Shown piece after piece: positions 24,193-36,833 of a DNA stretch of 64,000 bases (positions are counted from its first letter, which is position 1; each line of letters starts with the position of its first letter). The position numbers and the translations under genes were made by a program. This DNA is from Sisyra terminalis (Eukaryota; Arthropoda; Insecta; Neuroptera; Sisyridae): NCBI GenBank assembly GCA_958496175.1, contig OY292278.1, forward strand, positions 47,926,001-47,990,000, given 5' to 3'. The notes below the pieces were generated by a model, which saw only the letters and a program-made list of their open reading frames with translations, made no database searches and had not been told where the DNA came from.

Positions 24193-26283
24193 AAATTATA
24201 CTCTATATCTAGTATATTATCATGGTTGGTGACCCAATCTGTTGTAAAAGTAATAAACTGAGCTTTTACGAACAAATGAATATCAAAGCCATAATCAACG
24301 CCTACTAATGATAGTAAAAATCGTACAAAAGAAGTAAAACAACTATTTGTTGGTCGTTAGTTTAATGAACTTTTGACTATCTCGAGAGAAACATTTGATT
24401 TTAATTGTTGCAGTGATTCACGTTCAATTGTTTCTGACTCATTAGTATAATTACTCAATTACTATATCGATATAGTATAAATGGTTGATCTCATTAAAAA
24501 TGAAGAATGTGTTTTTTTTTTTGGGATCAAAGTTCAAATGGTGCGATATTTGCGCTTATACTTTGATGGTATTTCGAAATTTTTTCTAGGTTCATTACTT
24601 CGTAATAGACTAGTAGGTATGAATTAACAGGTTTGACGTGAAAATTGATGTCTAGACTTTGGTGGCTGTAGTGGTAATTTATTGGTTTTTTAATGAGGAA
24701 AAAGTTTTGTGCCAATTTTTTTCTGGCAAAGTGCATAGAAGATGTCTAATAAAAGTATATTTTATATTTTTATTGCTTGCAATGTGTTTTAGACATTTAC
24801 AAACTTGTAAGATATAAATGCTGTTTAAATATTAATTAAAATGGCGACTTTTAAGTTATGATTAATTATGACCGACACCAATGAAAAATGTAACGGTTTG
24901 GGTTTGAGGCGAACCATGAAAGATATACGACCGATTTTTTTTTTAATTTGGAAATTTATGGAGATGAATTTTCTTGAAATATTTGAAATATTTACAAATA
25001 TTTGTAGTCTTATAGCCACACTGTTTTATAGCCCATGAGCCATTGAATCCGGGCTTAGGACTAAAAATCACCAATCGACTTTGAATTATTTTTTCTTCTA
25101 TTGCCTTTGTAAAAATAGGACCCATCTTTATAAACATTACTAAGGATTTTGTATGTCTATGGGATGTTGTGAGGGGGGTGACACCATGAGTTACCGCACT
25201 GGGTGACACCAACCCTAGTGACGCCACTGTATTGAGAATAATTTCAATAGATGATAAAATTCAGATCTCGGCTTTTATTAAATAAGATGACGAGTCAGGC
25301 TGTTTAAGATCGTTTTTTTTATTTAATATTTTTTAATATTCAAATTAGCTACGTTTCGTTACGTATCGTAACTTCCTCAGGCTTCTTGAATCACAAAAAA
25401 ATAACATTTTCAATTTTAATTCAATAAAGAAAAAAAAATTCAATAGGCCACCCATTGGATTCCTATGGATATTTTCCATAGCTGTCCTAGTTCGAAAGAA
25501 CCAATCTTTACATTTAAATCATTCTTCTGATGCCATGTAAACGAAGCGGCGTGCAACAGTAATTTAACTGTGATACATATAATAGTAAAACTCATTCAGT
25601 ATTATAATAAATTGTATATCTTTCCATTGAAAAATTTTATTGTTACACCCACGTCAAGCAAGTTATCAATGAAATCTTGACATGCTTTGAATATTAAAAG
25701 AAACTCCAAAATTAAATTTCGTAAATCTTTCGGCCGTTACATTACCAAATCAGAATAAAAAATTTAAAACATACATCTACTTTTTTATATTCAAAATGCC
25801 CATTCACTAATTACGCATTATAATGGAACAATTAACATTAATTAACGTACGAATAACATTTTCAAGACATACTTTTATTTTAAACTTAATTTATTCTACA
25901 GGTGTGTTTTGATTGATAGAAAAAATCATTTCCCATTTTAGTATTGTAGCAAAGTTTTAGTTTCGCACTTGTTTTTTTTTTTTGGGTGATGGAAAATTTT
26001 GAACTAAAAAAAAAGTTGAGCAGAAAATTAAATCGGACGGAAATATTTATCTATGTAATTTGCGTTTGGTAATTTCCATGTTATTTAACAAGAATGTAAT
26101 TGCTGTAATTGGAAAAAAAAAACACTGTTCAGCTAAAGTTGTTTTGATTGATTAAAATAATTGTAAGTTGATAGTAAGTACATGTCTGTGGGTTTTTGAA
26201 GGATTTTATCAAATTAAAACGTTTCAAGTATGAAATTATAGTAGTGGTAGTATTTTGAAGTGATACTTCTACAAAAATCTACG
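24193..26283. other. AT-rich, with transposon fragments
   Basis: No exon recognised. A segment at 25165-25235 reads, on the minus strand, CAGTGGCGTCACTAGGGTTG followed by GTGTCACCCAGTGCGG, like one end of a DNA transposon. A family D fragment lies at 25290-25390. The rest is low complexity. Confidence 0.4.
25290..25395 (-). mobile_element. Family D fragment (D1) with hammerhead-like core
   Basis: On the minus strand CTGAGGA-A-GTTACG-ATA-CGTAAC-GAAACGTAGC is followed by taatttgaatattaaaaaat. The six-base hairpin is perfect. The same sequence occurs at 28.99-29.06 (3' part only), 29.57, 30.44 and 58.11 kb. No stem III partner is apparent. Confidence 0.6.
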
Positions 26284-28233
26284 AAAGGGTCTAGTAGGAT
26301 CCACATGGCTGGTTGGCCCTCAAATAGGAACCTATGTCGAAATTTATGTAAAAAAATCGGCTTGATATACAAACATGTTTTATACACTTTTCGCGACCAA
26401 ATTCCTCTTTGACCTTGAGATATGGGCTAAAATGTCCCCCCGCATGGCTATTTTTCAAAGTTATATATCTAAAAAACTAATTAAGCTAGAGAAGTGAAAC
26501 CAAAGCGAGGCTTTAGATTATTTTACAGAGTATATCATATATTTTTTTGAAATTTTTAGAAAAAAAAAATATAGAAAAAAAATCTAAAAACAAATGAAAT
26601 ATTTTTTTTTGTGTTCTCTGAAAATGACAATCACGAAAAAAATATATTTTATGCTTCTACATGAGCACTATAACTCATAAAAATTGCGTGAAAAAATAGT
26701 TGGTGCAACACCTTGAAAAAAATGATATGTGATTTACGTCTAATAGTATACCTCGGTTTTATTTTTTTTCGAAGTGTTGCACCAATTTTTTTTTAACAAA
26801 ACTTGAATAAAAAATAGGCCACATATAGGAGCAAAGCATACATTATTTTCATAATTGTAAGTCTAAGGAAACATAAAAAAAATTTTTATTAGTTTTTTTG
26901 TTTTTCTATATTTACTCTTAAGATGATTACTTTCAAGATCAAAATAATTGATCCCAAAAAAAAACAACTAGTGTTCAATTTTTATTAAAATAAGAAAAAA
27001 AATTATTGTCACTGCTATAATTTATTACAACTGGAATACTATGTGTCTCCAATTAATTCTGGGTACATACTGACGTCATCTGAATTACTTGGTTTTCTTC
27101 GTTTAGCTTAGGATATTATTCACTGGCTCATACCAAAATTTTTATAGGTTCTACCTAAAGTGGGCGAATGAAGGAACTGTCAAATAATATTTTAAAACAA
27201 TGTGTAAAATAAGCACCTAATATCATTAGGGTAGAAGTAAAATCAAGCCATATATATAAATAGCAAAGATAGTCGTATATACAATGATTATATTTCGAAT
27301 GGTAAATATTGCAACAATATTTTCCGTTATTCCTGTGATTTTCCAATAGAAACTTTACAGTGGGATATTGTTTTCATGCATCAGCTTTTATTTGTTATTT
27401 TTCATACGAACAATAATTATCCCGAATTCTGCGTCCTACGAGTTACTAACTAAATTATTTTAGGTTCATAAAATCCCAGATATAATAAATTATAGCAGTG
27501 ACGATAATTTTTTTTTCTTATTTTGATAAAAATTGAACACTAGTTTTTTTTTTGGGGATCAATTATTTTGATCTTGAAAGTAATCATCTTAAGAGTAAAT
27601 ATAGAAAAATAAAAAAAAACTAATAAAAAATGTTTTTTTTATAATTTCTTAGACTTACATTTATGAAAATAATATATGTTTTGCTCTATATGTGGTCTAT
27701 GTTTTTATTGAAGTTTTGTGAAAAAAAATTTGGTGAAACACTTCGAAAAAAAATAAAAACGAGGTATACTATTAGGAGATAATCACATTTAATTTTTATT
27801 CAAGGTGTTGCACCAACTATTTTTTCACGCAATTTTTATGAGTTATAGTGCTCATGTAGAGGCATAAAATATATTTTTTTCGTGATTGTCATTTTCAGAG
27901 AAGACTAAAAAAAATATTTCATTTGTTTTTTGGATTTTTTTTGTATAATTTTTTTTTCTAAAAATTTCAAAAAAATATATGATATACTCTGTAAAATAAT
28001 CTAAAGCCTCGCGTTGGTTTCACTTCCTTAGTTGAATTAGTTTTTGAGATATATAACTTTGAAAAATAGCCATGCGGGAGGACATTTTTGTCCATATCTC
28101 AAGGTCAACGAGGAATTTGGTCGCGAAAAGTATATAAAATGTGTTTGTATATGAAGCCGATATTTTAACATAAGTTTCGACATAGGTTCCTATTTAGGGG
28201 CCAACTCGCCATGTGGATCCTGCTAGACCCTTT
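26284..28233. mobile_element. Family F long fold-back element, complete (F1)
   Basis: Termini AAAGGGTCTAGTAGGATCCA and, inverted, ATGTGGATCCTGCTAGACCC TTT. The arms extend about 700 bp (containing cgcatggctatttttcaaag and gtcattttcagagaa) around a unique centre of some 450 bp at about 27010-27490. It is about 1.95 kb long with no transposase frame. A second copy is at 32.2-34.1 kb. No clear target duplication was seen. Confidence 0.8.
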
Positions 28234-29278
28234 GAAGCAAAATCAATGGGCGATTTTACATGTTTCTAGTTACCAAAGAATTTAATCATCCAAAATTTTC
28301 CACTTGTGGGAAAATTAACAATTTTTTGTTTCCAAGTGTTATACGTTATATTTTTTTTTCTCTGGAAAGTGAACCGGAACGTTAAACGAACGACACTGAA
28401 AAACTCGATTCAGAAAATTAGTTATCCGTTAGTGACTAGATGGATAATTAGTTTCGCATTCTAGCTATTTTAAACGAGAATTACCGTTTCACATCTGAAT
28501 TATGAAGGGATACATTATTTGCCTTATCATAGTTCCACTATATGCAGAAGGTTTTATGAGGGCTTTGAAAAAAATATATGCACGATAACACAACAATACT
28601 AATAATATACATTTAAATATTTGTTGTTATGTAACAGTGAATGAGGAAGTTTCATTTAAATTTTTTTTATATGAAATTTATTCATAAAAACATTATGATT
28701 CAATTTTAATTTATAAAAAAGAAATTATAATCATTTATGCCATTTCCACTGAAAGTTGTCTTTGTTTGAGCGATGAAATTTAGTTGGGGGTTAAGGTTCA
28801 GTGTGGTATAAATTTATTTAGTTGGTCAATCATTAAATTTTGGAATTAAATGCCCTGATTTTTGTACAATGAAAGTTAAAACCTATCTTGGACAATTATT
28901 AAAAGTGAAATTTCAATTTTATTTTATGTTCACTAAGTAAATGATCAATTTAATTAGTGACTTCTTGAATATTAATATTAATTAAGAAAATAATTCAGGT
29001 TGTTTAAGATCGTTTTTTTCTTATTTAATATTTTTTAATATTCAAATTAGCTACGCATACATAACAATTTGAACCAAAGATTGATCACCAAAAAGCGACA
29101 TTCACCAAAGATAATAGTGCGGAAATGGATTTCCAATCGTTGTCCTTGGCATTTAGGTCAAATTGAATGCGTTTTACTACGAAAAGAAAATGTCCTGAAA
29201 CCATGAACCAAAAAGCATTTCGATCACAAACCATAGAGCTTTTAAAAAGCTTTGCCACCCTCTCATAAACCACATGTT
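28234..29278. other. Unassigned; possible small secreted-protein first exon
   Basis: At 28502 an ATG opens a short frame reading MKGYIICLIIVPLYAE that meets a GT directly afterwards, resembling a signal-peptide exon. Nothing downstream supports it. A family D fragment is at 28995-29055. Confidence 0.25.
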
Positions 29279-30400
29279 AATCAATAGGATTAAAAAAACC
29301 ATCTGAATTTTATTTCAGCAAAACAATGTCCTTTAAATTCCCTAGATACAAACCCAAATCTTTGTCAAAATTTTAAGAAAAGCCCATGCTTTTGAAAAAG
29401 CAAAAACACCAATCAATCTTTTCGAGTAGCTTACAATTGATTTTTCGATGATCTCAAAGTAATAGTTAAGGGTAAAAAGTGATCATTTTGAGGTCAAGTT
29501 AATGGGAAATAAATTTTTGATTAGTAATATTAACAGATGATAAAATTTCATCAAGCTACGTTTCGTTACATATTGGAACTTCATCAGGCTTCTTGAATCA
29601 CAAAAATGGGTAAAAAGTAATCATTTTGAGGCCAAGTTAATGTGAAATAAATTCTCGACTATTATATTCTGAATAAATAAAAAAATCATTTCTAACAACT
29701 TGATTTTCTTGGGACAAACTAATATTAAAATTCAAGAAGTCACTGATTAAATGGGACCATCGAGCTTTTAACGAGCTCTTAATTTTTAATCTCTAGGATT
29801 ACAAAAATAATAACCTGAATTTTATTTTGGCAATACAATGTCCCTTAAATTCCCTAGATGCAAACCCAAATCTTGGTCAAAATTTTAAGAAAAGCCCATG
29901 CTTTTGAAAAAGCAAAAATACCAGCCAATCTTTTCGAGTAGCTTGCCATTGATTTTTCGATGATCTCAGAGCAATAGTTAAGGGCAAAAAGTGATCATTT
30001 TGAGCCCAAGTTAATGTGAAATAAATTCTCGATTATTATATTCTGAATAAATAAAAAAATCATTTCGAACAACATTGTTTTGGAACAAACTAATATTAAT
30101 ATTCAAGAAGTCACTGATTAAATGGAAGCATCTAGCTTTTAACGAGCTTTTAATCAATAAGATTAAAAAAACAATAATCTGAATTTTATTTTGGCAATAC
30201 AATGTCCCTTAAATTGCCTAGATACAAACCCAAATCTTTGTCAAAAATTTAAGAAAAGCCCATGCTTTTGAAAAAACAAAAATACCAGCCAATCTTTTCG
30301 AGTAGCTTGCCATTGATTTTTCGATGATCTCAAAGCAATAGTTATGGGCAAAAAGTGGTCATTTTGAGGTCTAGTTAATGTGAAATAAATTTTTGATTAG
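29279..30400. repeat. Three-copy tandem repeat, unit about 362 bp
   Basis: Blocks beginning tgaattttatttt at about 29303, 29817 and 30179 share caaacccaaatct, aaaagcccatgcttttgaaa and cgatgatctcaaagtaatag. The first spacing is 514 bp because a family D piece (29560-29605) and a partial repetition are included. A second family D piece (30425-30480) borders the array. Family D and this array may therefore belong to one element. Confidence 0.75.
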
Positions 30401-31285
30401 TAATATTAACAGATGATAAAATTTCATCAAGCTACGTTTCGTTACGTATTGGAACTTCATCAGGCTTCTCGAATCACAAACATATTTTTGTGATTCTTTC
30501 TTATTATATACATTTGAATTTTTATGTTGTATTTTGTTTTGAGATTGAATAAAAAACGTAGTTACCAAAGTTTAGAGCTTGAGATTAACTCTGAAGTAAA
30601 AAACAAATGAATTTTTTTTAGATGCTCTCCTTTAATTTATAAGAAGAACTAGAAAGGTACCTTAATTTTTATAAGTTTACTATTAGGTTATATTTATTTA
30701 AAGGGTTGGAGAGCCACCGGAAAAGTCTTTTGAAGTCTTAAAGAAAATATTGTTTATTTTTATTATTTGCAGTTATATTCTTTGTCTTGCACAAATCATC
30801 ATATTTATTATTTCTCGGTTGAAATTTTATGACCAAACGTCTTTCAAATGTTTTTTCTAATAACTTTTTTTGTTTATTTATATCCAAACTACTTCGCCCA
30901 CGGTCATCACATTTTCCTCTCTTCATTTGTTTTACAATCGTCCATCTTCAATTGTTGTTTCAAGATGTCATCTCAATAAATAAATAATTGAAGTGTTGAA
31001 AAAAAAGAAGAGTGTTGAAAATAATTAAACGTCGTTTGTTTGTTTGATTACATAATAATAGAAAGCATATTTTCTCACCTATCAAAACTTTACGATGCCA
31101 ATCGTCTAAGGTTTAATAACGAAAAAAAAAAGAACTATTGCGTTTTAAAAGAATATCTGTCGATATATTGGCGCGATAAAAATTTGTATGATTTCAATGT
31201 TTGTACAGCTGAATGGTTTAGCTTCTTTTTTTTCTGTGCAAATTTTTTTTGAACAATACAGCTGTTGATGCGGGGTATTTTTCTT
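30400..31285. other. No gene recognised
   Basis: AT-rich with short frames only; contains the family D fragment D4 at 30425-30480 (TTCATCAG orientation, minus-strand core with a damaged hairpin). Confidence 0.5.
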
Positions 31286-32235
31286 AGAATCGATTTGTTT
31301 AGAAAATTGGATAAGAGGTAATTGGAAATGATATTTTTTCGTTTAGGTGGGGATAAAGATGGAAATCTTATTAATTAATTGATGAGTTTTAGGAAATTGA
31401 TTGATTTTTTGCTTAACTTTTAACTAAACAACCAAAAAACCATCTGCAATTGAAGTTTGCTTTCTTGTAAGGCTAAGTAGTTTCAGAGATGGTTTTTCCA
31501 TCTTTTACTGTGCTTTTGTCCGGTGGTGTTCCCCCATATTTTTTATAAATTTTAAGGGTTTGATTTTAATAGTAAAATATTCTTTAGTGAAGGAATTTTA
31601 AGGCATTTGAGGTAGTTGATAGTTTTCCTTAGGTTTTGGTGGGAATTTTAAATGTATTTTTTAAAATGAAGTTGTTAAGTCTTCAAAGCTTTAAGCTCCT
31701 ATTTAGGACAGTGACTTTTTCCTACTGAAATTTGTTCGAATATTTATCAAATCAAAGATGCAATAGACTCACTAAAAATATTGTATTTTCCGTATTTTTT
31801 AGAATCGATTTATTTAGAAAAATGGATATAAGAGAAGTAATTGTAAATGATGATATTTTTTCGATTAAATGGTGATAAAGAAGTAAATCTTTAAAATTAA
31901 TTGATGAGTTTTAAGGAAACTGATTGATTTTTTACTTAACTTGTAACTAATCAGCCAAATGTTAAAAATAATTGTATGATTTCACCTGCAATTGAAGTTT
32001 GCTTTTTTGCAAGGCTAAGTATTTTTAGAGATGATTTTCCCATTTTTTACTGTGCTTTTGTCCGGTGGTATTCCTCCATATTTTTATAAATTTTAAGGGT
32101 TTGATTTTAATAGTAAAATATTCTTTAGTGAAGAAACTTTAAGGCATTTGAGGCAGTTGATAGTTTTCCTTAGGTTTTGGTGGGAATTTAAAAAGTATTT
32201 TTCAAATAGAAGTTGTTAAGTCTTTAAAGCTTTAA
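31286..32235 (+). repeat. Tandem duplication, 515-bp unit, second copy interrupted
   Basis: Copy 1 runs 31286-31800 and copy 2 starts at 31801 with the same agaatcgattt, later gtgcttttgtccggtggt. Copy 2 stops at 32235 where family F (F2) begins and resumes at 34150 with tcaaatcaaagaatagactc. About 40 bp of the unit is missing at the junction. Confidence 0.85.
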
Positions 32236-34149
32236 TCTATGTCGAAACTTATGCTAAAATATCGGCTTGATATACAAACACATTTTATATACTTTTCGCG
32301 ACCAAATTCCTCTTTAACCTTCAGATATGGGCAAAAATGTCCCCCCGCATGGCTATTCTTCAAAGTTATATATCTCAAAAAATAATTAAGCTAGAGAAGT
32401 GACACCAACGCGAGGCTGTAGATTATTTGACAGAGTATATCATATATTTTTTTGAAATTTTTAGAAAAAAAAATTATACAAAAAAAATCCAAACAACAAA
32501 TAAAATTTTTTTTTATGTGTTCTCTGAAAATGACAATCACGAAAAAAATATATTTTATGCTTCTACATGAGCACTATAACTCATAAAAATTGCGTGAAAA
32601 AATAGTTGGTGGAACACCTTGACAAAAATTAAAATATAATTTACGCCTAATAGTATACCTCGGTTTTAATTTTTTTCGAAGTGTTTCACCAACTTTTTTT
32701 TCACAAAACTTCAACAAAAAATAGGCCACATATAGGAGCAAAACATATATTATTTTCATAATTTTAAGTCTAAGGAAACATAAAAAAAATAAATTATTAG
32801 TTATTTTTTTCTATATTTACTCTTAAGATGATTACTTTCAAGATCAAAATAATTGATCCCAAAAGAAAAAAAAACAATTAGTGTTAATTTTTTATTAAAA
32901 TAAGAATAAAAAAAAATTATCGTCACTGTTATAATTTATTACAACTGGAATACTATGCATCTCCAATTAATTCTGGGTACATATTGACGACATCTGAATT
33001 ACTTGGTTTTCTTCGTTTAGCTTAGGATATTATTCACTGGCTCATACCAAAATTTTTACAGGTTCTACCTAAACTGGGCGAATAAATGAACTATCAAATA
33101 ATATTTTAAAACAATGTGTAAAATAAGCACCTAATATTATTAGGGTAGAAGTAAATCAAGACATATGTATAAATAGCAAAGATGGTCGTATATATAATGA
33201 TTACATTTCGAATGATAAAGATTGCAATAGTATTTTCCGTTATTCCTGTGATTCTCCAATAGAAACTTTACAGTGGGATATTGTTCTCAAGCAACAGATT
33301 TTATTTATTATTTTTCATATGAACAATAATTATCCAGAAATCTGCGTCTTACGAGATACTAATTAAATTATTTTAGGTTCACAATATTTCAGTTGTAATA
33401 AATTATAACAGTGACGATAATTTTTTTTTATTCTTATTTTAATAAAAAATTAACACGTGTTGTTTTTTTTTCTTTTGGGATCAATTATTTTGATCTTGAA
33501 AGTAAACATCTTAAGAGTAAATATAGAAAAACAAAAAAAACTAATAACAATTTTTTTTATGTTTCCTTAGATTTACAATTATGAAAACAATATATGTTTT
33601 GCTCCTATATGTGGCCTATTTTTTATTGAAGTTTTATGAAAAAAAATTTGGTGAAACACTTCGAAAAAAAATAAAACCGAGGTATACTATTAGGCGTAAA
33701 TCACATTTCATTTTTTGTCAAGGTGTGACACCAACTATTTTTTCACATAGTTTTTATGAGTTATAGTACTCATGTAGAAGCATAAAATATTTTTTTTTGT
33801 GATTGTCATTTTCAGAGAACACATAAAAAAAATATTTCATTTTTTTTGGATTTTTTTTGTATAATTTTTTTTCTTAAAATTTCAAAAAAATATACGATAT
33901 ACTCTGTAAAATAATCTACAGCCTCGCGTTGGTTTCACTTCTCTAGCTTAATAAATTTTTGAGATATATAACTTTGAAAAATAGCCATGCGGGGGGACAT
34001 TTTTGCCCATATCTCAAGGTCTAAAGAGGAATTTGGTCGCGAAAAGTAAATAAAATGTGTTTGTATATCAGGCCGATATTTTAATATAAGTTTCGACATA
34101 GGTTCCTATTTGGGGGCCAACTCACCATGTGGATCCTGCTAGACCCTTT
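32236..34149. mobile_element. Family F long fold-back element, left end missing (F2)
   Basis: Same arms and centre as F1. The right terminus (TGTGGATCCTGCTAGACCCT) is intact, but the left arm begins inside the element at ctatgtcgaaactt, lacking about 55 bp. It is inserted in copy 2 of a tandem duplication. Similar short frames (starting MKIIYVLLLYVAYF and MKTIYVLLLYVAYF) appear on opposite strands of the two arms simply because the arms are inverted copies. Confidence 0.8.
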
Positions 34150-34205
34150 GTTCAAATTTTTATCAAATCAAAGAATAGACTCACTAAAAATATTCCATTT
34201 TCCAT

Positions 34206-35387
34206 AGTAAATTTTGATGCCAAATTTTTCCAAACAACTCTTAAAATAGTTAGATGAGAAATAGTCAATCAATTTTATCTTGCAATCATTTAATTAAGAT
34301 GTTATTGAAACTATAAACGAGGAAAATAATTTCCTCTATGGTAAAACAAGCCAATTATTTCTTAATAAGGGCAGCCCGACTTCGGTTGTTTCTTTCAAAT
34401 CCAAAACTTGGTCAATTTAAAATGCTTCAAGTTGCCAACACAATAGTTAAAAGTTGGGAAGCACTGTTTCTTTTTCTTGGTACAAATCTTCATTTATTTG
34501 TTTAGACTTAATTTTAGTAAAGATATTTATGTTTTACTTACATTTTTATGATAAATGAATTGTCGGTTCTGTCGTTCGAGAACCTGAAAGAAGAAAGAAA
34601 CATTTCGTCAAATAAATCATTGACTTGTATATTTATTTAGTCAACAGGTCATGGTTGGTTTTGTGGCTTTCTTTAAGAGAATATTGTAGTTAATAAATAA
34701 AAATTTATTTATTAAAGAAGGAAAAAAACACGTCTCATTGTCAATGTTGCAATAAGAGTTTTTTTTTCTGTTCTTCACATTATTGAAGAAAACGTAGACT
34801 TGGTTTATGTACATAAATTATGCATTTACTTCAACATAGTCTTCACGATTTCTAGATGATTTCTTTTGGTCTTTGGTAACTTATGAGATATTCTGTGTAT
34901 TTAAATTTGCAAACAATTTATATTGAAATTTGTGGCTAAAAACGAGACAATTTATATGTATTTTTCTTATAGAGAATGTCGTAAAACAAATAATTGATTT
35001 TGCCTTTCATTTTTATGATAGCTTTTTTTTATTAATAATTGGAGACTCATAAAAGCTGATTAATTAAACTTTTGGCATTTGGTAGTGTAATTTATTAAAA
35101 TTTAATAATCAATTTGAGAGCAATGTTTGGTTTTAGATTGGAATTCGGTGTAAAAGAGGTGATAGAAATAATTAATATTTTTTTTAAAAACTAATTACCG
35201 ATTTTTAATCGTTTGTGCGTTTGTTAATTGACAGAGGTGATTGAAACATAGATCAAGGTTTTATTTCCACTATATTTTTTTTTCGTTGAAATTTTTTTAT
35301 TTAGTAAAAAATACGTTTTGGTTCATCATTTTCTTTAATTTTTCCTTCTGGTTTTACAAATGTGGTGAATTAGTACAATTATGAAGA
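34206..35387. other. No gene recognised
   Basis: AT-rich, with no frame, repeat or motif that I could tie to a known feature. Confidence 0.5.
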
Positions 35388-35512
35388 TCAGAAGGCTTGG
35401 CAATCGAAATACGTATTTGAACAAAACGTTAAAAATACATTGGTTTCAACTTTTGTTCAAATTTATTTTCAAATTTACTATATAGAAGACCATAATATAT
35501 TATGTCTTTTCC
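35388..35512 (+). mobile_element. Diverged family B fragment (B4)
   Basis: ggcttggcaatcgaaatacg followed by the aacttttgttcaaatttatt segment and a decayed terminal arm (gaccataatatattatg). The CTGANGA half of the core is altered. Confidence 0.55.
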
Positions 35513-35818
35513 AAAGAACTAAGAAATAATAACAAAGAAATAATTATTGTTTGGATTACCGTGTTTTTCAATAATCCGTACCTCTTCTCCCTAACATTAG
35601 TCTGGATAATCGAGAATTTACTGTATGTATCTCTTGAAATATTTTCCCCAAGTAAAACATTGCATATTAATTTTTTTTATTTTTTAAAAAAATTGGTCGA
35701 GTAAAAACATCCATTTGCTAATAGTTCAGCAGGTTAAATGTCTCATAAACAGGTGGTTTGAGGATTTTGAGGGCAGTTCAAAAATTACTTTATTATTGAA
35801 ATAATTAGTTATATTCAT

Positions 35819-36833
35819 TAGACCGATTCACAAAAAATGATAATTTTTTTTTCTTAATTATATCAAAAATATTGTTGGGAATGACACAAAAAAATTCTGT
35901 GAAAGTTTAAGCTCTTAATATTAATATTTAGAGGTGCCGCATCGCAAATTTCGATTTTCCATTTAAATAATATGGGAACAATATTCTCTTGTACTTTAGA
36001 ATTTTATAGATCACGTTGGTGAGAATTTTTCGGAATGATCAAGGTATATTCTTGTAGAAAATTGAACGATCTACAAAAAAGGTCAAGTACAAGTTTTAGA
36101 TATATTTAATCCTTCAAAAGTTATTCGAATTCAAAGTTGAATTAAAGAGAAATTTTAATATTTTTTCAATTTTTTGACGCAACCATAAATTTTATGAGAA
36201 AATTTTACAGGACATTTTTTGTAGAGCACTTTTTTCCTATAACTTATCTCTATAAAAGTTTTTGATGTTTTCCACAGATCCAAAGTTATTTGCATTAAAC
36301 TGAAAATTCCCCGAATTATTATATTTTTAACATAAAAATTATTTTTTTTATTTTAATTAAATAACTTAGGACCTGTGAAAAATATCAAAAACTTTTATAG
36401 AGATAAGTTATAGGAAAAAAAGTGTTCTACAAAAAATGTGCTATAAAATTTTCTCATAAAATTGATGGTTGCGTCAAAAAATTGAAAAAATATTAAAATT
36501 TCTCTTTAGTTCAACTTTGACCTCGAATAACTTTTGAAGGAATAAATATATCAAAAACTTGTATGAGACCTTTTTTGTAGATCATTCAATTTTTTACAAG
36601 AATATACCTTGATCATTCCGAAATATTGTCACCAACGTGAGCTATAAAATTTCAAAGTGCAAGAAAATATTGTTCCCATGTTATTTAAATGGAAAATCGA
36701 AATTTGCAATGTGGCACCTCTTAATATTAATATTAAGAACTTAAACTTTCACAGGATTTTTTTTTGTCATTCACAACAATATTTTCGATATAATTAAGAA
36801 ATAAAAATTCATAATTTTTTTTGAATCAGTCTA
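35819..36833. mobile_element. Family A fold-back element, complete (A4)
   Basis: 1015 bp from TAGACCGATTC to GAATCAGTCTA, TA at both ends. Two arms of about 480 bp are near-perfect inverted copies around a short centre (ataaaaattattttttttat). The transcript would be one long hairpin. No transposase is encoded. Confidence 0.9.

Noticed and set aside
32574..33766. Paired hydrophobic frames starting MKIIYVLLLYV and MKTIYVLLLYV
   Set aside because: They are mirror copies in the two arms of family F with no start context or homologue, so they are explained by the inverted repeat.
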